DNA of 64,000 nucleotides from Pengzhenrongella sicca (GCF_017569225.1 NZ_CP071868.1:3658001-3722000), one strand, 5' to 3'; shown: positions 8,421 to 18,491, numbered from the stretch's first letter. Made by a program: numbers and translations. The notes: generated from the sequence alone by a model not told the origin.

Positions 8421-9535
8421 CCATGACGACCAGCAACGCTCTGGACATCCGGCCCGCGGCCGAGTGCCGGTACGACGCCGTCTCGCTTGGCGAGGTCATG
8501 CTGCGCCTCGACCCGGGTGAGGGGCGCATCCGCACGGCGCGGTCCTTCCGCGCCTGGGAGGGCGGCGGCGAGTACAACGTCGCGCGCGGGCTGCGCCGGG
8601 CCTTCGGGCTTCGCGGCGCCGTCGTCACGGCGCTCGCCGACAACGAGATCGGCCGGCTGGTCGAGGACCTCATCCTCACCGGCGGGCTCGACACGTCCTT
8701 CATCCAGTGGGTCCCGTACGACGGCATCGGCCGCGGCGTGCGCAACGGGCTCAACTTCACCGAGCGCGGCTTCGGAGTGCGCGGCGCCGTCGGCGTCTCC
8801 GACCGGGGCAACACCGCCGTGTCGCAGATGAAGCCGGGCGACGTCGACTGGGACCACCTGTTCGGCGAGCTGGGCGTGCGCTGGCTGCACACCGGTGGCA
8901 TCTTCGCCGCGCTGAGCGAGTCCGCAGCGGACACAGTGGTGGAGGCCGTGACGGCCGCGAAGAAGTACGGCACGGTCGTGTCGTACGACCTGAACTACCG
9001 CCCGAGCCTGTGGAAGGCCATCGGCGGCCTGGAGAAGGCGCAGTCGGTCAACCGCGAGATCGCTAAGTACATCGACGTGATGATCGGCAACGAGGAGGAC
9101 TTCACCGCCAGCCTCGGGTTCGAGGTCGAGGGTGGGGACGCGTCGCTCGCTGAGCTCGAGGTCGACAAGTTCGCGAAGATGATCGAGACCGCCGCGGCCG
9201 CGTACCCGAACTTCAAGGTCATCGGCACGACGATGCGGACCGTGCGGTCGGCGTCGATCAACGACTGGGGCGCGCTCGCGTGGTCGCCCGAGACCGGCGT
9301 CGTGCAGGCGACGCACCGCGAGCGGCTCGAGATCCTCGACCGCGTGGGCGGCGGCGACTCGTTCGCGTCCGGCCTGATCTACGGTCTCCTCGAGGGCGAG
9401 CCGCTCCAGACGGCCGTCGAGTACGGGGCTGCGCACGGCGCGCTCGCGATGACCACCCCCGGCGACACCACGATGGTCACCAAGGCGGAGGTCCTCAAGC
9501 TGGCTGGCGGCGGCGGCGCTCGCGTCGACCGCTAG
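8417..9535 (+). CDS. kdgK: PfkB-family sugar kinase, probable 2-keto-3-deoxygluconate kinase
   Basis: A 372-residue ribokinase/PfkB kinase. The N-terminal PfkB signature is around WEGGGEYNVARGLRR (about residues 47-62). The C-terminal signature DRVGGGDSFASGLIYGLL contains the catalytic Asp (about residue 314). With UxuA upstream and the aldolase directly before it, the substrate is almost certainly KDG, giving KDPG. The GTG at 8417 overlaps the aldolase stop (GTGA); ATG at 8423 is an alternative start two codons later. Together with eda it closes the pathway to pyruvate and triose phosphate. Confidence 0.88.
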   Translation: MTMTTSNALDIRPAAECRYDAVSLGEVMLRLDPGEGRIRTARSFRAWEGGGEYNVARGLRRAFGLRGAVVTALADNEIGRLVEDLILTGGLDTSFIQWVPYDGIGRGVRNGLNFTERGFGVRGAVGVSDRGNTAVSQMKPGDVDWDHLFGELGVRWLHTGGIFAALSESAADTVVEAVTAAKKYGTVVSYDLNYRPSLWKAIGGLEKAQSVNREIAKYIDVMIGNEEDFTASLGFEVEGGDASLAELEVDKFAKMIETAAAAYPNFKVIGTTMRTVRSASINDWGALAWSPETGVVQATHRERLEILDRVGGGDSFASGLIYGLLEGEPLQTAVEYGAAHGALAMTTPGDTTMVTKAEVLKLAGGGGARVDR

Positions 9536-9931
9536 CCAGCACCGCGACGCCAACCGCAACAAGCCACAACCGCAACGTCCGCCCGCGCCGATGGGCTCCC
9601 AAGTTTGCGCTCTCCCGCTCAGGCCTTGGGGGGCAAAAGGTGAGACCCGGAGGGGCGCCGACCCAAGCGTTTGACCTCCTCACCCGGGTTCACGCCTCTC
9701 GGGTCGTGCCAAAGACGTTTTTCTGAAGTGGTCAATAGGCATTGGAGATACCGAATGCGGCGCGGGTGCTGACGATTTCCGATGCGCCCCAGAAGATGTG
9801 TGGCACCCCAAGCCGCTCAGCAGCGACGCGGCTCAACTGTCGCTTTGTGACGGCGGGCGCCGCCACGCTCACCGAGACTGCGGACCCGCTGGTCAAACCA
9901 CTGCCATGCTGCTCGCATCCCGCGCCCCACT
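9536..9931. other. Non-coding stretch after the uronate operon
   Basis: No supported gene. It carries repeat copy B (9835-9852) and, at 9929-9948, a related imperfect palindrome with ends ACTGT and ACAGT. No strong terminator hairpin was recognised behind kdgK. Confidence 0.45.
9835..9852 (+). repeat. ACTGTCGCTT-type repeat, copy B
   Basis: Reads AACTGTCGCTTTGTGACG. It shares AACTGTCGCT exactly with copies D and E and 15/16 bases with copy A. Confidence 0.45.
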
Positions 9932-10536
9932 GTGCGCTTCGTGACAGTCCTCGCCCCGCCGGCACTTCTGGCCCTCGCTGCTTGCGGGACGCTATCGCCG
10001 TCGTCGCCGACGTCCCGCGCCGCCGGCCCGATGTCATACCTGCCCGCCTGGCTGGAATGGCGACAGGAGGGCGGTGGCCGCGGCGATAGCGCGGAACGCA
10101 GCGCCGGCCGCGCCCATGCCGGTCAATGCGACAAGGAGGTCGCCGCGCAGGGCGCCGGTGTCGGGGATCTCGACCCGGTGGCGGTCGCGGCTGTGCGTGA
10201 GCGCCGCGTTCGGCACCCCGCGCACCGCGAACAGACCGACGCACGTCGGAAGGTGTCGCACGCGCTGACAGTCGCGGCGAAGATCATCGATCGGGTGCTC
10301 TGGCCCGAAGACGAGCAACCGACACCGGCCCAGCTCGTATGCCTCCTGATCCTGCGCGGCGACATGGTCGGGCGGCTGGGCGACGAGACGAAAGCGGTGT
10401 CGACGCTGGAACGGGCAGCCGCGGTGCAACTGACCGAAGAGGAACACGCGTCGGTCCGCGACGACTGGCGCGACTGAAAGACCTGCGAGGCGAGCTGCTA
10501 GCCACATCTCTGGCCGCCCTGCGCCGGATCATGTGA
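9932..10536 (+). pseudogene. Decayed gene remnant with frameshift (hypothetical)
   Basis: A frame from GTG 9932 opens like a lipoprotein signal (MRFVTVLAPPALLALAACG) but then turns into low-complexity Arg/Ala sequence typical of non-coding frames. It becomes protein-like again near the end (AKIIDRVLWPEDEQPTPAQL, then LILRGDMVGRLGD and AVSTLERAAAVQLTEEE), resembling a TPR-like tail. That frame stops at 10477. The neighbouring frame continues in the same style (LKDLRGELLATSLAALRRIM) to 10536, suggesting a frameshift near 10465-10475. I read this as fragments of one or two former genes, function unknown. Confidence 0.35.
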
Positions 10537-10548
10537 GGCGTTGCGACC

Positions 10549-10749
10549 GTGGCTACCCGCCATTTGGCACGCAGCGCTCTCGCCGTCGATCACCGCCTGG
10601 TCGACGGCGAACTCGGCGCTTGCACGCTCCGGGAACTCGCCGCCACCCTCAACAACCCGCCCGCGCCCTGGTTGGAGCTGAGCGGGTCATCCCGAACGGC
10701 CAGATCGAACGCGCGGGCGGTGTGCTCAACCTGGTGCGAGGCCGTCTAG
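10549..10749 (+). CDS. Small hypothetical ORF, doubtful
   Basis: A 66-residue GTG-started frame (MATRHLARSALAVDHRLVDG) sits 13 bp after the decayed frame and overlaps the 3' end of the TetR gene by 24 bp. ELGACTLRELAATLNNPP looks protein-like, but the C-terminus does not. It is possibly a further fragment of the 9932-10536 remnant rather than a working gene. Confidence 0.2.
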   Translation: MATRHLARSALAVDHRLVDGELGACTLRELAATLNNPPAPWLELSGSSRTARSNARAVCSTWCEAV

Positions 10750-11319
10750 GAGGACGTGAAGGTAGCGGTCGGCGAGTTCGGGTGAGGCCTCCCCGGCACG
10801 TACTGCATGGTGGACGCCGGACAACAAGCGGCGGAGGTCGTCGGCGCTCACATCTGGCCGAACCTGCCTCGTAGCACGGGCTTTCGTCAGCAGATCCGTC
10901 ACTGTGGCGGCCAGGGCTGCGCCGAGCTTTGTGGTTTCGGGGTACTCGAATCGGGGTGAGGCGAGAACTGTTGCCAGTGCTGGGTCGGCAAGCAGGGCGT
11001 GGAAGGCGGCCTGCAGGACCCGTCGTAGGGCGATACCGGGGTCGTGTTCCTCGGCCACGACGGCCACCGTTTCCCTGACCAACATCTCTAGTCGATCAAG
11101 GATGAGCGCCTCGAGCAGTGCTGCCGGGTTCGCAAACTGGCGGTAGACGGTGCCAACGCCAACCCCCGCGCGCCGGGCAATCACATTGAACGGCAGGCCC
11201 AGGTCGCCGTCGGCGGCGAGGTCTCGGGCCGCTGCGAGCACTTTGGCGCGGTTGCGTCGGGCGTCAGACCGCTGCTGTGGGCTCGCCGCGTTCAGCTGCT
11301 CTTGCGGTGGGTTCGACAC
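10726..11319 (-). CDS. TetR-family repressor
   Basis: A 197-residue TetR regulator. The N-terminal helix-turn-helix at about residues 22-68 is typical: RAKVLAAARDLAADGDLGLP, then VIARRAGVGVGTVYRQFANP. The rest is a helical ligand domain. It is divergent from the oxidoreductase at 11400, with two CGGAT-N5-ATCCG palindromes in the 80-bp gap; self- and operon repression is therefore likely. The ligand is unknown; the neighbours suggest an electrophile or redox signal. Confidence 0.93.
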   Translation of the reverse strand: MSNPPQEQLNAASPQQRSDARRNRAKVLAAARDLAADGDLGLPFNVIARRAGVGVGTVYRQFANPAALLEALILDRLEMLVRETVAVVAEEHDPGIALRRVLQAAFHALLADPALATVLASPRFEYPETTKLGAALAATVTDLLTKARATRQVRPDVSADDLRRLLSGVHHAVRAGEASPELADRYLHVLLDGLAPG

Positions 11320-11336
11320 CGGCTAACAGTAGCAAC

Positions 11337-11351
11337 CGGATCACTAATCCG
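11337..11351. promoter_or_regulatory. TetR operator candidate 1
   Basis: CGGAT-CACTA-ATCCG, a perfect 5+5 inverted repeat 18 bp from the TetR start. Its centre is 31 bp from that of operator 2, about three helical turns. Confidence 0.7.
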
Positions 11352-11367
11352 TTTTCCTGATAGGCTG

Positions 11368-11382
11368 CGGATACTTAATCCG
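11368..11382. promoter_or_regulatory. TetR operator candidate 2
   Basis: CGGAT-ACTTA-ATCCG, the same half-sites as operator 1 with a different spacer. It is immediately upstream of the oxidoreductase RBS GAGGAGGAG. Confidence 0.7.
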
Positions 11383-11399
11383 GTACGAGGAGGAGCGTC

Positions 11400-12317
11400 A
11401 TGCGAGCAGTGCAGTTCGACCGGTTCGGAGATGAGGGAGTGCTGCAGGTCCGCGATGTGGAGGACCCGGTACCCGGCCATGGGCAGGTTCTGGTCCGCGT
11501 CCGGGCGGCCGCGATCAACCCAGGGGAGGTCTACATCCGCCAAGGCCTCGCTGAGCAGATGTGGCCGACGACCTTTCCGTCCGGCCAGGGCAGCGACCTT
11601 GCCGGTGAGGTCGTCGATGCCGGAGACAGCGCAGGAAGGTTCGCTGTCGGCCAACCTGTGCTCGGCTGGACGAACGGCCGGGCCAGTCACGCCGAGCTCG
11701 TGGCGGTCCCTGCCAGTCAGCTGGTGCCCAAACCTGACGGGCTCTCCTGGGCGGTGGCCGGGTCGCTGTTCATCGCCCCGATGGCCGCGCTCGCATCAGT
11801 ACGCGCGGTCGATCCGAAGCCGGGTGAGAGCGTTGCCGTCTCGGCCGCGGCAGGCGGCGTCGGAGCGATCGCGGTGCAGTTGGCGCGTCGGACCGGCGCC
11901 ACTGTGATCGGATTGGCGGGCGTCGACAACCACGAGTGGTTGCGGTCTCATGGGGTCATCCCGGTCGCCTACGGCGACGGCCAGGCCAAGCGCGTCCTTG
12001 ATGCGGCAGGCGGCAGACTCTCGGCCTTTGTCGACACCTTTGGCACCGGGTACGTCGACCTCGCCATGTCGCTGGGCGTCTCAGCGAGCCGGATCAACAC
12101 GGTCGCGGACTACGAAGCCGTGCGCCGGCTCGGAGTGTCCTTCCAGGGTGCTGCGGATGTTGCCGCCTCAGACAACCTGGCCGAGATGGCCCAGCTCGCG
12201 GCCACCGGGGCGGTGGAGGTCCCGATCGCTGCGACCTTTAGCCTCAACGATGTCCAGAACGCTTACCGCGCCCTTGCCCGCCGACACACTCACGGCAAGA
12301 TCGTGCTTCTCCCGTGA
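11400..12317 (+). CDS. Zinc-free MDR oxidoreductase (quinone oxidoreductase-like)
   Basis: A 305-residue NADPH-dependent quinone oxidoreductase-type MDR protein. It starts MRAVQFDRFGDEGVLQV, followed by AAAINPGEVYIRQG and the NADPH-binding VSAAAGGVGAIAVQLARR (about residues 143-160). No catalytic-zinc cysteine set is seen, as usual for this subfamily. It reduces quinones or enones. It is the first gene of an operon with a cupin and a DoxX-like protein (4-bp overlaps) under the TetR repressor. The short length (usual 310-340) is within range. Confidence 0.9.
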   Translation: MRAVQFDRFGDEGVLQVRDVEDPVPGHGQVLVRVRAAAINPGEVYIRQGLAEQMWPTTFPSGQGSDLAGEVVDAGDSAGRFAVGQPVLGWTNGRASHAELVAVPASQLVPKPDGLSWAVAGSLFIAPMAALASVRAVDPKPGESVAVSAAAGGVGAIAVQLARRTGATVIGLAGVDNHEWLRSHGVIPVAYGDGQAKRVLDAAGGRLSAFVDTFGTGYVDLAMSLGVSASRINTVADYEAVRRLGVSFQGAADVAASDNLAEMAQLAATGAVEVPIAATFSLNDVQNAYRALARRHTHGKIVLLP

Positions 12318-12904
12318 GCCCGGATCTCAGCGACCGGGCCTCCACTGGTCTCCGGCGCACGGTCAGCAGTCCGGACATGGGGGTCACGGTGACCTTCGTG
12401 GTGGCCTTCGACGAGAGCGCCGACGGGTCCGTGGAGTCGCGGGTGCAGATCCCGGCCCGAGAGCCAGGCCCCCCACGGCACTACCACCTCGATTTCGACG
12501 AGACATTCACAGCGTTGGAAGGCGAGCTGACGATGGACCTGGGCTCCCGCCGCGGCCTGGTGCTGCGACCCGGGGAATCCGTCCGTGTTCCTCGCGGCGT
12601 ACCGCACCGCTATTACAACTCCTCCGACCGACTGGCCGTCTTCGGCTTTCGGGCCGACCCGGGTCAGGCCTACGAGCTCGGGATCCGAGCAGGTTTTGGG
12701 CTCGCCAACGACGGGCGTACGACATCGCGCGGCCTGCCGAAGGACCCTCTCCAGATGGCGCTGCTGTTCGCGGCGGCGGGTAGCTGGGTCACAGGAATTC
12801 CGCACGGAATGCAAAGCAGACTGACGGCCGCCGGCGTCCGGCTCGCCCGCCGACTCGGCTACGACCCCCACTTCTCCCGCTACGCCCAAGGAGATGGCCA
12901 GTGA
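12314..12904 (+). CDS. Cupin-domain protein
   Basis: A 196-residue protein starting at a GTG that overlaps the previous stop (GTGA). The cupin metal motif 1 appears as PPRHYHLDFDETFTALEGELT (residues about 57-77, His-His-Glu pattern). Motif 2 is PGESVRVPRGVPHRYYN. The C-terminal third (about 115-196) is helical and not part of the cupin. Cupins bind a metal and may act as dioxygenase, isomerase or sensor; the reaction is unknown. Co-transcription with a quinone reductase and a DoxX-like protein suggests redox or detoxification work. Confidence 0.82.
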   Translation: MSPDLSDRASTGLRRTVSSPDMGVTVTFVVAFDESADGSVESRVQIPAREPGPPRHYHLDFDETFTALEGELTMDLGSRRGLVLRPGESVRVPRGVPHRYYNSSDRLAVFGFRADPGQAYELGIRAGFGLANDGRTTSRGLPKDPLQMALLFAAAGSWVTGIPHGMQSRLTAAGVRLARRLGYDPHFSRYAQGDGQ

Positions 12905-13254
12905 CTCTCGCCACGACCAGCCTCAACATCCTGCTCGCCCTCGTCTTCCTCTACAGCGGCGGACGCAAGGCCGTCGGTCGGCCCGCCGTGGCCGGCGAGG
13001 CCGCCCACCTCGGCATGGCGCTGACGCGCTACCGCACCATCGGCGTCGCCGAGATCGCGGCCTCGGCCGGGCTGCTCCTCGGACTGGCGTGGACACCTCT
13101 TGGTCTCGCAGCAGCCGCCGGACTCGTCCTGCTCCTGCTCGGCGCCGTGATCGCCCATCTTCGCGCTGGCGACCGGCTCTCCGCGTGGGCCGGCGCCGCA
13201 GTGCTCGCCCTGCTCAGCGCGGCTGCCGTCGCGGTGCAAGCTGTGCCACTCTAG
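12901..13254 (+). CDS. DoxX-like small membrane protein
   Basis: A 117-residue protein with four hydrophobic segments and the DoxX-type opening LNILLALVFLYSGGRKAVG. The GTG start overlaps the cupin stop (GTGA). The DoxX/DoxD-like family is often found with oxidoreductases and handles quinone- or thiol-linked redox chemistry in the membrane. As third gene of the TetR operon it may pair with the MDR enzyme. Specific function unknown. Confidence 0.8.
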   Translation: MTLATTSLNILLALVFLYSGGRKAVGRPAVAGEAAHLGMALTRYRTIGVAEIAASAGLLLGLAWTPLGLAAAAGLVLLLLGAVIAHLRAGDRLSAWAGAAVLALLSAAAVAVQAVPL

Positions 13255-14617
<1,363 letters not shown>

Positions 14618-14893
14618 GTCAAACCCTTGCCTCACCGTTACCGCGAGAACAACGACGACGGGCGGTGTGCGAGTCGCGTGAGTCCGGAGTCGATGGCGCG
14701 CACGACCTACCTGTCGCTCAATCGCGTAGCTACCGGCCACGATCAGTCTCGCGAGCTTCCGTCTGCTCGCCCTAGTGGCGCGAACCCCCCGATCGCCGCG
14801 TCGAGGGCGGCGGGGCCGGGGCTGAATGGATGACGCGTGCGGGATGACCGGGTGGCGTGTCAACACATTTGGGTCCTGGATGCTTAGTAGGTC

Positions 14894-15406
14894 GTGAGCA
14901 ACAGTCGAGGTGCGCCAGTCAGCGGGGTCGACTTCGACGACTGGTATCGCCGCGAGTATCCGCGTGTGCGGCAGGCGATGGTCCTGGCTACCGGTGACGT
15001 GGGGCTCGGTGAGGAAGCCGTTGGTGAAGCCTTCGCGTTGGCCGTCGTGCACTGGTCACGTGTCCGGGCGATGGATTCACCCACCGGGTGGGTCTACACG
15101 ACCGCGTTGAACCAGGTGCGACGAGCCTGGCGACGCACCGTGCTGGAGCAACGCCACCTGCGCCGGACCCGTTCAGAGCCGGTCTACCAGCCCGAACTGC
15201 CGGACACAGCCGTGTGGCGGGCCGTAGCCGACCTCGCCCCACGCGCACGCACCGCCATCGCTTTGCGCTACATCGCTGATCTCACCGAGACCGAGGTCGC
15301 GGCGGCCATGAACGTTTCCCGCGGAACGGTCGCCACCACGCTCTCGCGCGCCCGCGCCCAGCTCGCAACCCAGCTCTCGACCACCATCTCCTGGGGGGAC
15401 CGATGA
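14894..15406 (+). CDS. ECF-type RNA polymerase sigma factor
   Basis: A 170-residue sigma-70-family protein. Region 2 (about residues 12-80) contains FDDWYRREYPRVRQ and SPTGWVYTTALNQVRRAWRR. Region 4 (about 105-160) contains LAPRARTAIALRYIADLTE, then VAAAMNVSRGTVATTLSRAR, the -35 recognition helix-turn-helix. The GTG at 14894 has only a weak upstream purine stretch. It overlaps the next membrane-protein gene by ATGA, the usual arrangement for a sigma factor and its membrane-bound partner. Confidence 0.9.
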   Translation: MSNSRGAPVSGVDFDDWYRREYPRVRQAMVLATGDVGLGEEAVGEAFALAVVHWSRVRAMDSPTGWVYTTALNQVRRAWRRTVLEQRHLRRTRSEPVYQPELPDTAVWRAVADLAPRARTAIALRYIADLTETEVAAAMNVSRGTVATTLSRARAQLATQLSTTISWGDR

Positions 15407-16536
15407 ACCACCACAGCGCACACGATTCATGGACGAACGACAGCGACCCGCTGCTCTCGCTCTCGGAGGTGGCTGACCACAGCGCGCCACCGGTCGATCA
15501 GGTGCACCGACGCGCCAGCGTGATTCGCCAGGGGCGCCGCCGGACCCGCGCCGGCCTGTCCGTCGGAGTGGTGGCGGCTGCCTTGGTGGTGGGCGGAGTG
15601 GTCATCCCTCAGGATGACGATGGTGCCAACCGCGTGCAGGCGGCCTCGTTCTTGGGCGTTGCCCGCGCCGACGCCGCCGACGGGGCCGACGGCGATTGCC
15701 GCCAAGGGGACAACTTCACGACGCGCTTCACCCGCGAGCAGTGGACCACCAGCACCCAGGTCGCCGCCCTGTCGTCCTGGTTACCCGCCGATAGCACCGG
15801 GCTGCCGGTGCGGGGAATCGACGTGAGCAGCGACCAACTCGTGTGCCCGCCGCCAGTTCCCGCCGCGACGCTGTACACCCAGACGCCCGCCAAGCGCGGA
15901 CTGACATTGTGGTCTGACGTTGCGCAACCGTTCGCCGGCGACACAGGCCTGGAAAACGTCACCATGCGAGACAGCACCGCACAGCTCCTTCACCTACCCG
16001 GCAACGTCATGCTCACCTGGGTCGAGCCCGACGGCACCCGCTGGATCGCGCAGGCCAGCGGACTCGACCAGGCGTCCCTCGTCACGATCCTCGACAACCT
16101 GACCCTTGACGGCACCACAGTCGATGGGGCGAGCGTCCCCAGTCCCTGGGAACAGGCACCCCTCTCCGAGCCCACGGACCGCTCGAACGTCCTGAACTGG
16201 GCCGTGGAGTACGGCGAGCCCGGCGACGGAACTGACGACCCCGGCGTCCGACTGCACGTGACACACGAAACCGAGCCGGTGGCGACCGCCGCCGCCCGGG
16301 GCGTCGACGTCATCAATTTCACCCAGGTCAACGGCCGACTCGCAATCTCGTTCACCGACATGGGTGGATGCATCGCCTGGGACAGTGCAGGACTGGCCTA
16401 CCAGCTGTGCGGCAGCGAAGACCCCGACCAACTCGTGTCCTTGGCCGAACGGGTCACACGCGTCGAGCCGACCGACCCACGCGTTCTCGCGGCGCCGGAC
16501 CTCTTCGAGACCACCCTGACCGGAAACGCCAGCTGA
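15403..16536 (+). CDS. Membrane protein coupled to the ECF sigma factor, possible anti-sigma
   Basis: A 377-residue protein with a cytoplasmic N-terminal segment of about 48 residues, one transmembrane helix (GLSVGVVAAALVVGGVVIP, about residues 49-67) and a large extracytoplasmic domain containing several Cys. This topology and the 4-bp overlap with the sigma gene fit an anti-sigma/sensor role. No zinc anti-sigma HxxxCxxC motif is present in the N-terminus, so the mechanism would differ from ZAS proteins. Family not recognised; role inferred from context. Confidence 0.72.
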   Translation: MNHHSAHDSWTNDSDPLLSLSEVADHSAPPVDQVHRRASVIRQGRRRTRAGLSVGVVAAALVVGGVVIPQDDDGANRVQAASFLGVARADAADGADGDCRQGDNFTTRFTREQWTTSTQVAALSSWLPADSTGLPVRGIDVSSDQLVCPPPVPAATLYTQTPAKRGLTLWSDVAQPFAGDTGLENVTMRDSTAQLLHLPGNVMLTWVEPDGTRWIAQASGLDQASLVTILDNLTLDGTTVDGASVPSPWEQAPLSEPTDRSNVLNWAVEYGEPGDGTDDPGVRLHVTHETEPVATAAARGVDVINFTQVNGRLAISFTDMGGCIAWDSAGLAYQLCGSEDPDQLVSLAERVTRVEPTDPRVLAAPDLFETTLTGNAS

Positions 16537-16586
16537 AGGCGCCTGCTCTCAAGAAGCAAGTCTTCACCGTAGTCATGGCATCACGT

Positions 16587-16704
<118 letters not shown>

Positions 16705-16772
16705 CGTTCGGCGTCGGCGCATCATGAGATCGTTGTTTTGACAGGTCTTCACATCGAGGGGAGGCAGATCAC

Positions 16773-16976
16773 ATGGGCGCCAAACGCCGTGACGAGCCGA
16801 ACGAGTCAGAGACGCCGTTCGGTCAAATGCCCGGAATCAACGGGAGCTCTGTTGGACCCAGCTTCCGTGAAGGCCCACGACGCACGCCAGACACTCATCC
16901 CGTGCGCAGCCTGTTGATCGGGCTAGTGCCGGTAGTCCTCATCGTCGCGTTTCTCCTCATCACGGGACGAATCTGA
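16773..16976 (+). CDS. Small single-pass membrane protein
   Basis: A 67-residue protein: a hydrophilic N-terminus (MGAKRRDEPNESETPFGQMP), then a C-terminal transmembrane helix SLLIGLVPVVLIVAFLLITG (about residues 46-65). The RBS GGGGAGG lies about 9 bp before the ATG. The tail-anchored layout and clean start make it plausible as a real gene. No family recognised. Confidence 0.6.
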   Translation: MGAKRRDEPNESETPFGQMPGINGSSVGPSFREGPRRTPDTHPVRSLLIGLVPVVLIVAFLLITGRI

Positions 16977-17184
16977 CGCCACGATCACTGCCACGAACAG
17001 CGGACCGCCGATCTCGCGTAATTCACTTCGGCGACATACCCGACGACCGCGGCAGCCACCTCAAGCGCCTGTTGACCGTCGACACCGTCGTCGTGCCATT
17101 CGACGAGCAGGTCCCCGAAAAATCCCTGGCCGAACCGCGACGTCCGCCGCGGTAGGTTCTCGGGTCATTGCGAAGGGAAGAATC

Positions 17185-17613
17185 ATGCGCAGGTCCACCA
17201 TCGCCACGATCGGAATATTCGCGTCCCCCGCAATTCTTGCAGGATCAGCGCTGCTTGCCGTGACGTCATGGACCGCGATCACGCATGAGCTCGTCTGCCT
17301 CGACGCGCCAACTCCCGTAGATCCTCAGGTAATCGGTGAGGGCGCTCTCGACGGACAACGCACCTGGATTCCAGTCGGCGAGCGGTGCACCTGGGCCACG
17401 GCATCGGGCGAAACGGTCACGACGACGAACTACGACCTGGCCGCCAGCATTGGCCTGCTTGGTGGCGTCGCGGCAACGCTGACGTCCGCGGTCGTGTTCG
17501 TGATCAGCGCTAGATCCGGCGCTGACGACCGCCATGCTTGGAAGCACCGCACCGCCGCCCAACTGTCGCTTAGCTTTGATCCCGACCGTCACGTCCTAGT
17601 CGCACGACACTGA
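17185..17613 (+). CDS. Two-TM hypothetical membrane protein
   Basis: A 142-residue protein with hydrophobic helices at about residues 7-30 and 88-108 and an extracytoplasmic loop with two Cys (LVCLDAPTP and GERCTWA) that could form a disulfide. The RBS GAAGGGAAG precedes the ATG. The last 40 bp of the reading frame contain repeat copy E. The tail (AAQLSLSFDPDRHVLVARH) is unlike the rest, so the C-terminus may have been replaced by recombination. Family unknown. Confidence 0.65.
   Translation: MRRSTIATIGIFASPAILAGSALLAVTSWTAITHELVCLDAPTPVDPQVIGEGALDGQRTWIPVGERCTWATASGETVTTTNYDLAASIGLLGGVAATLTSAVVFVISARSGADDRHAWKHRTAAQLSLSFDPDRHVLVARH
17561..17578 (+). repeat. ACTGTCGCTT-type repeat, copy E
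   Basis: Reads AACTGTCGCTTAGCTTTG. It lies inside the end of the preceding coding region, about 40 bp before the point where the truncated recombinase begins. Confidence 0.42.
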
Positions 17614-18491
17614 ACACCGACCACTACCTGCTGCCCACACCGGGCCAGCGATCCGGCCGGTCCGGGACCGAGCCGGTTCTGCCGACCTGGTTCCGCAAGC
17701 TCTACGTCGGCAAGGTCACCGCCGCCGCGATCGTCGCGTGGCAGGACGGCCTGCTGGCGCGCGGGCTGGCGCCGACCTCGGTGCAGCGGCACCGTGGGTC
17801 GCTGTCGTCGTTCTTCGCGTGGTGCGTGTCCGAGGGCTACATCGCCGCCAACCCGGTCACGGCCGCGGCGCCGCCGAAGGATCGTCGTGCGCGGGAGGTC
17901 ATGCGCCCCCTTGCCGCGCACGACTTTGAGGCTGTCGTCAGCGATGTCGCCGAGGCGAACGAGACCTACGCCGACCTCGTGTCGGTCCTCGGGCGCACCG
18001 GGCACCGGTGGGGTGAGGCCAGGGCGATGCTGGTCCGCGACTTCGTCGAGGTGCCCCTGCCTGCGCTCAACGTCGTCCGCAACCAGCCGGAGGGGACGAC
18101 CGCGGCCAAGGCCCCGAAGTCGGGCCGGGGCCGGCGGGTGCCGTTGCCGGATGCGCTGGTGCCCGCGCTCCGGCGATTCGCCGCGGGCAAGGGCCCGGAC
18201 GACCTGCTGCTGACCCGACCCGGTGGCGGGCAGCTGCACCGCTCGATGTTCGTCCGGGCGACCGGCTGGAGCGAGGTCGGCCGCGGCCGCACTCTGCACG
18301 ACCTGCGGCACACCGCGGCCTGCGAGTGGATTCTGCGGGGCGTCGCCCTGACGACCGTGCAGGCGCGGCTCGGGCACGGCTCGATCGAGGTCACCGCGCG
18401 CTACCTGCACCACCTCGGCGACTCCGCCGACCGGTCCGCCATGCAGCTGCTCAACGACGCCGCTACCCATGCGCTGAGCGAGCCCGCATAG
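17613..18491 (+). pseudogene. Tyrosine recombinase (phage-type integrase), 5'-truncated
   Basis: Integrase-like reading begins at about 17670 with TWFRKLYVGKVTAAAIVAWQ, a piece of the core-binding domain, but no start codon precedes it in a sensible place; the first GTG in frame is 17781. The N-terminal part of the SAM-like domain is therefore lost. The catalytic domain is complete: Arg in GRTGHRWGEAR, Lys in KSGRGRRVPLP, HxxR in LHDLRHTAACEW, His in RLGHGSIEV and the nucleophile Tyr in VTARYLHHLGD. It ends 140 bp from the 3' end of tRNA-Ala, the classic place for an integrase. Probably inactive as encoded. Confidence 0.75.

Noticed and set aside
10034-10507. Minus-strand frame with an IPDTG plus hydrophobic tail resembling a sortase signal
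   Set aside because: The tail is followed by no basic end, and the rest of the frame is low complexity; likely coincidence in a decayed region.
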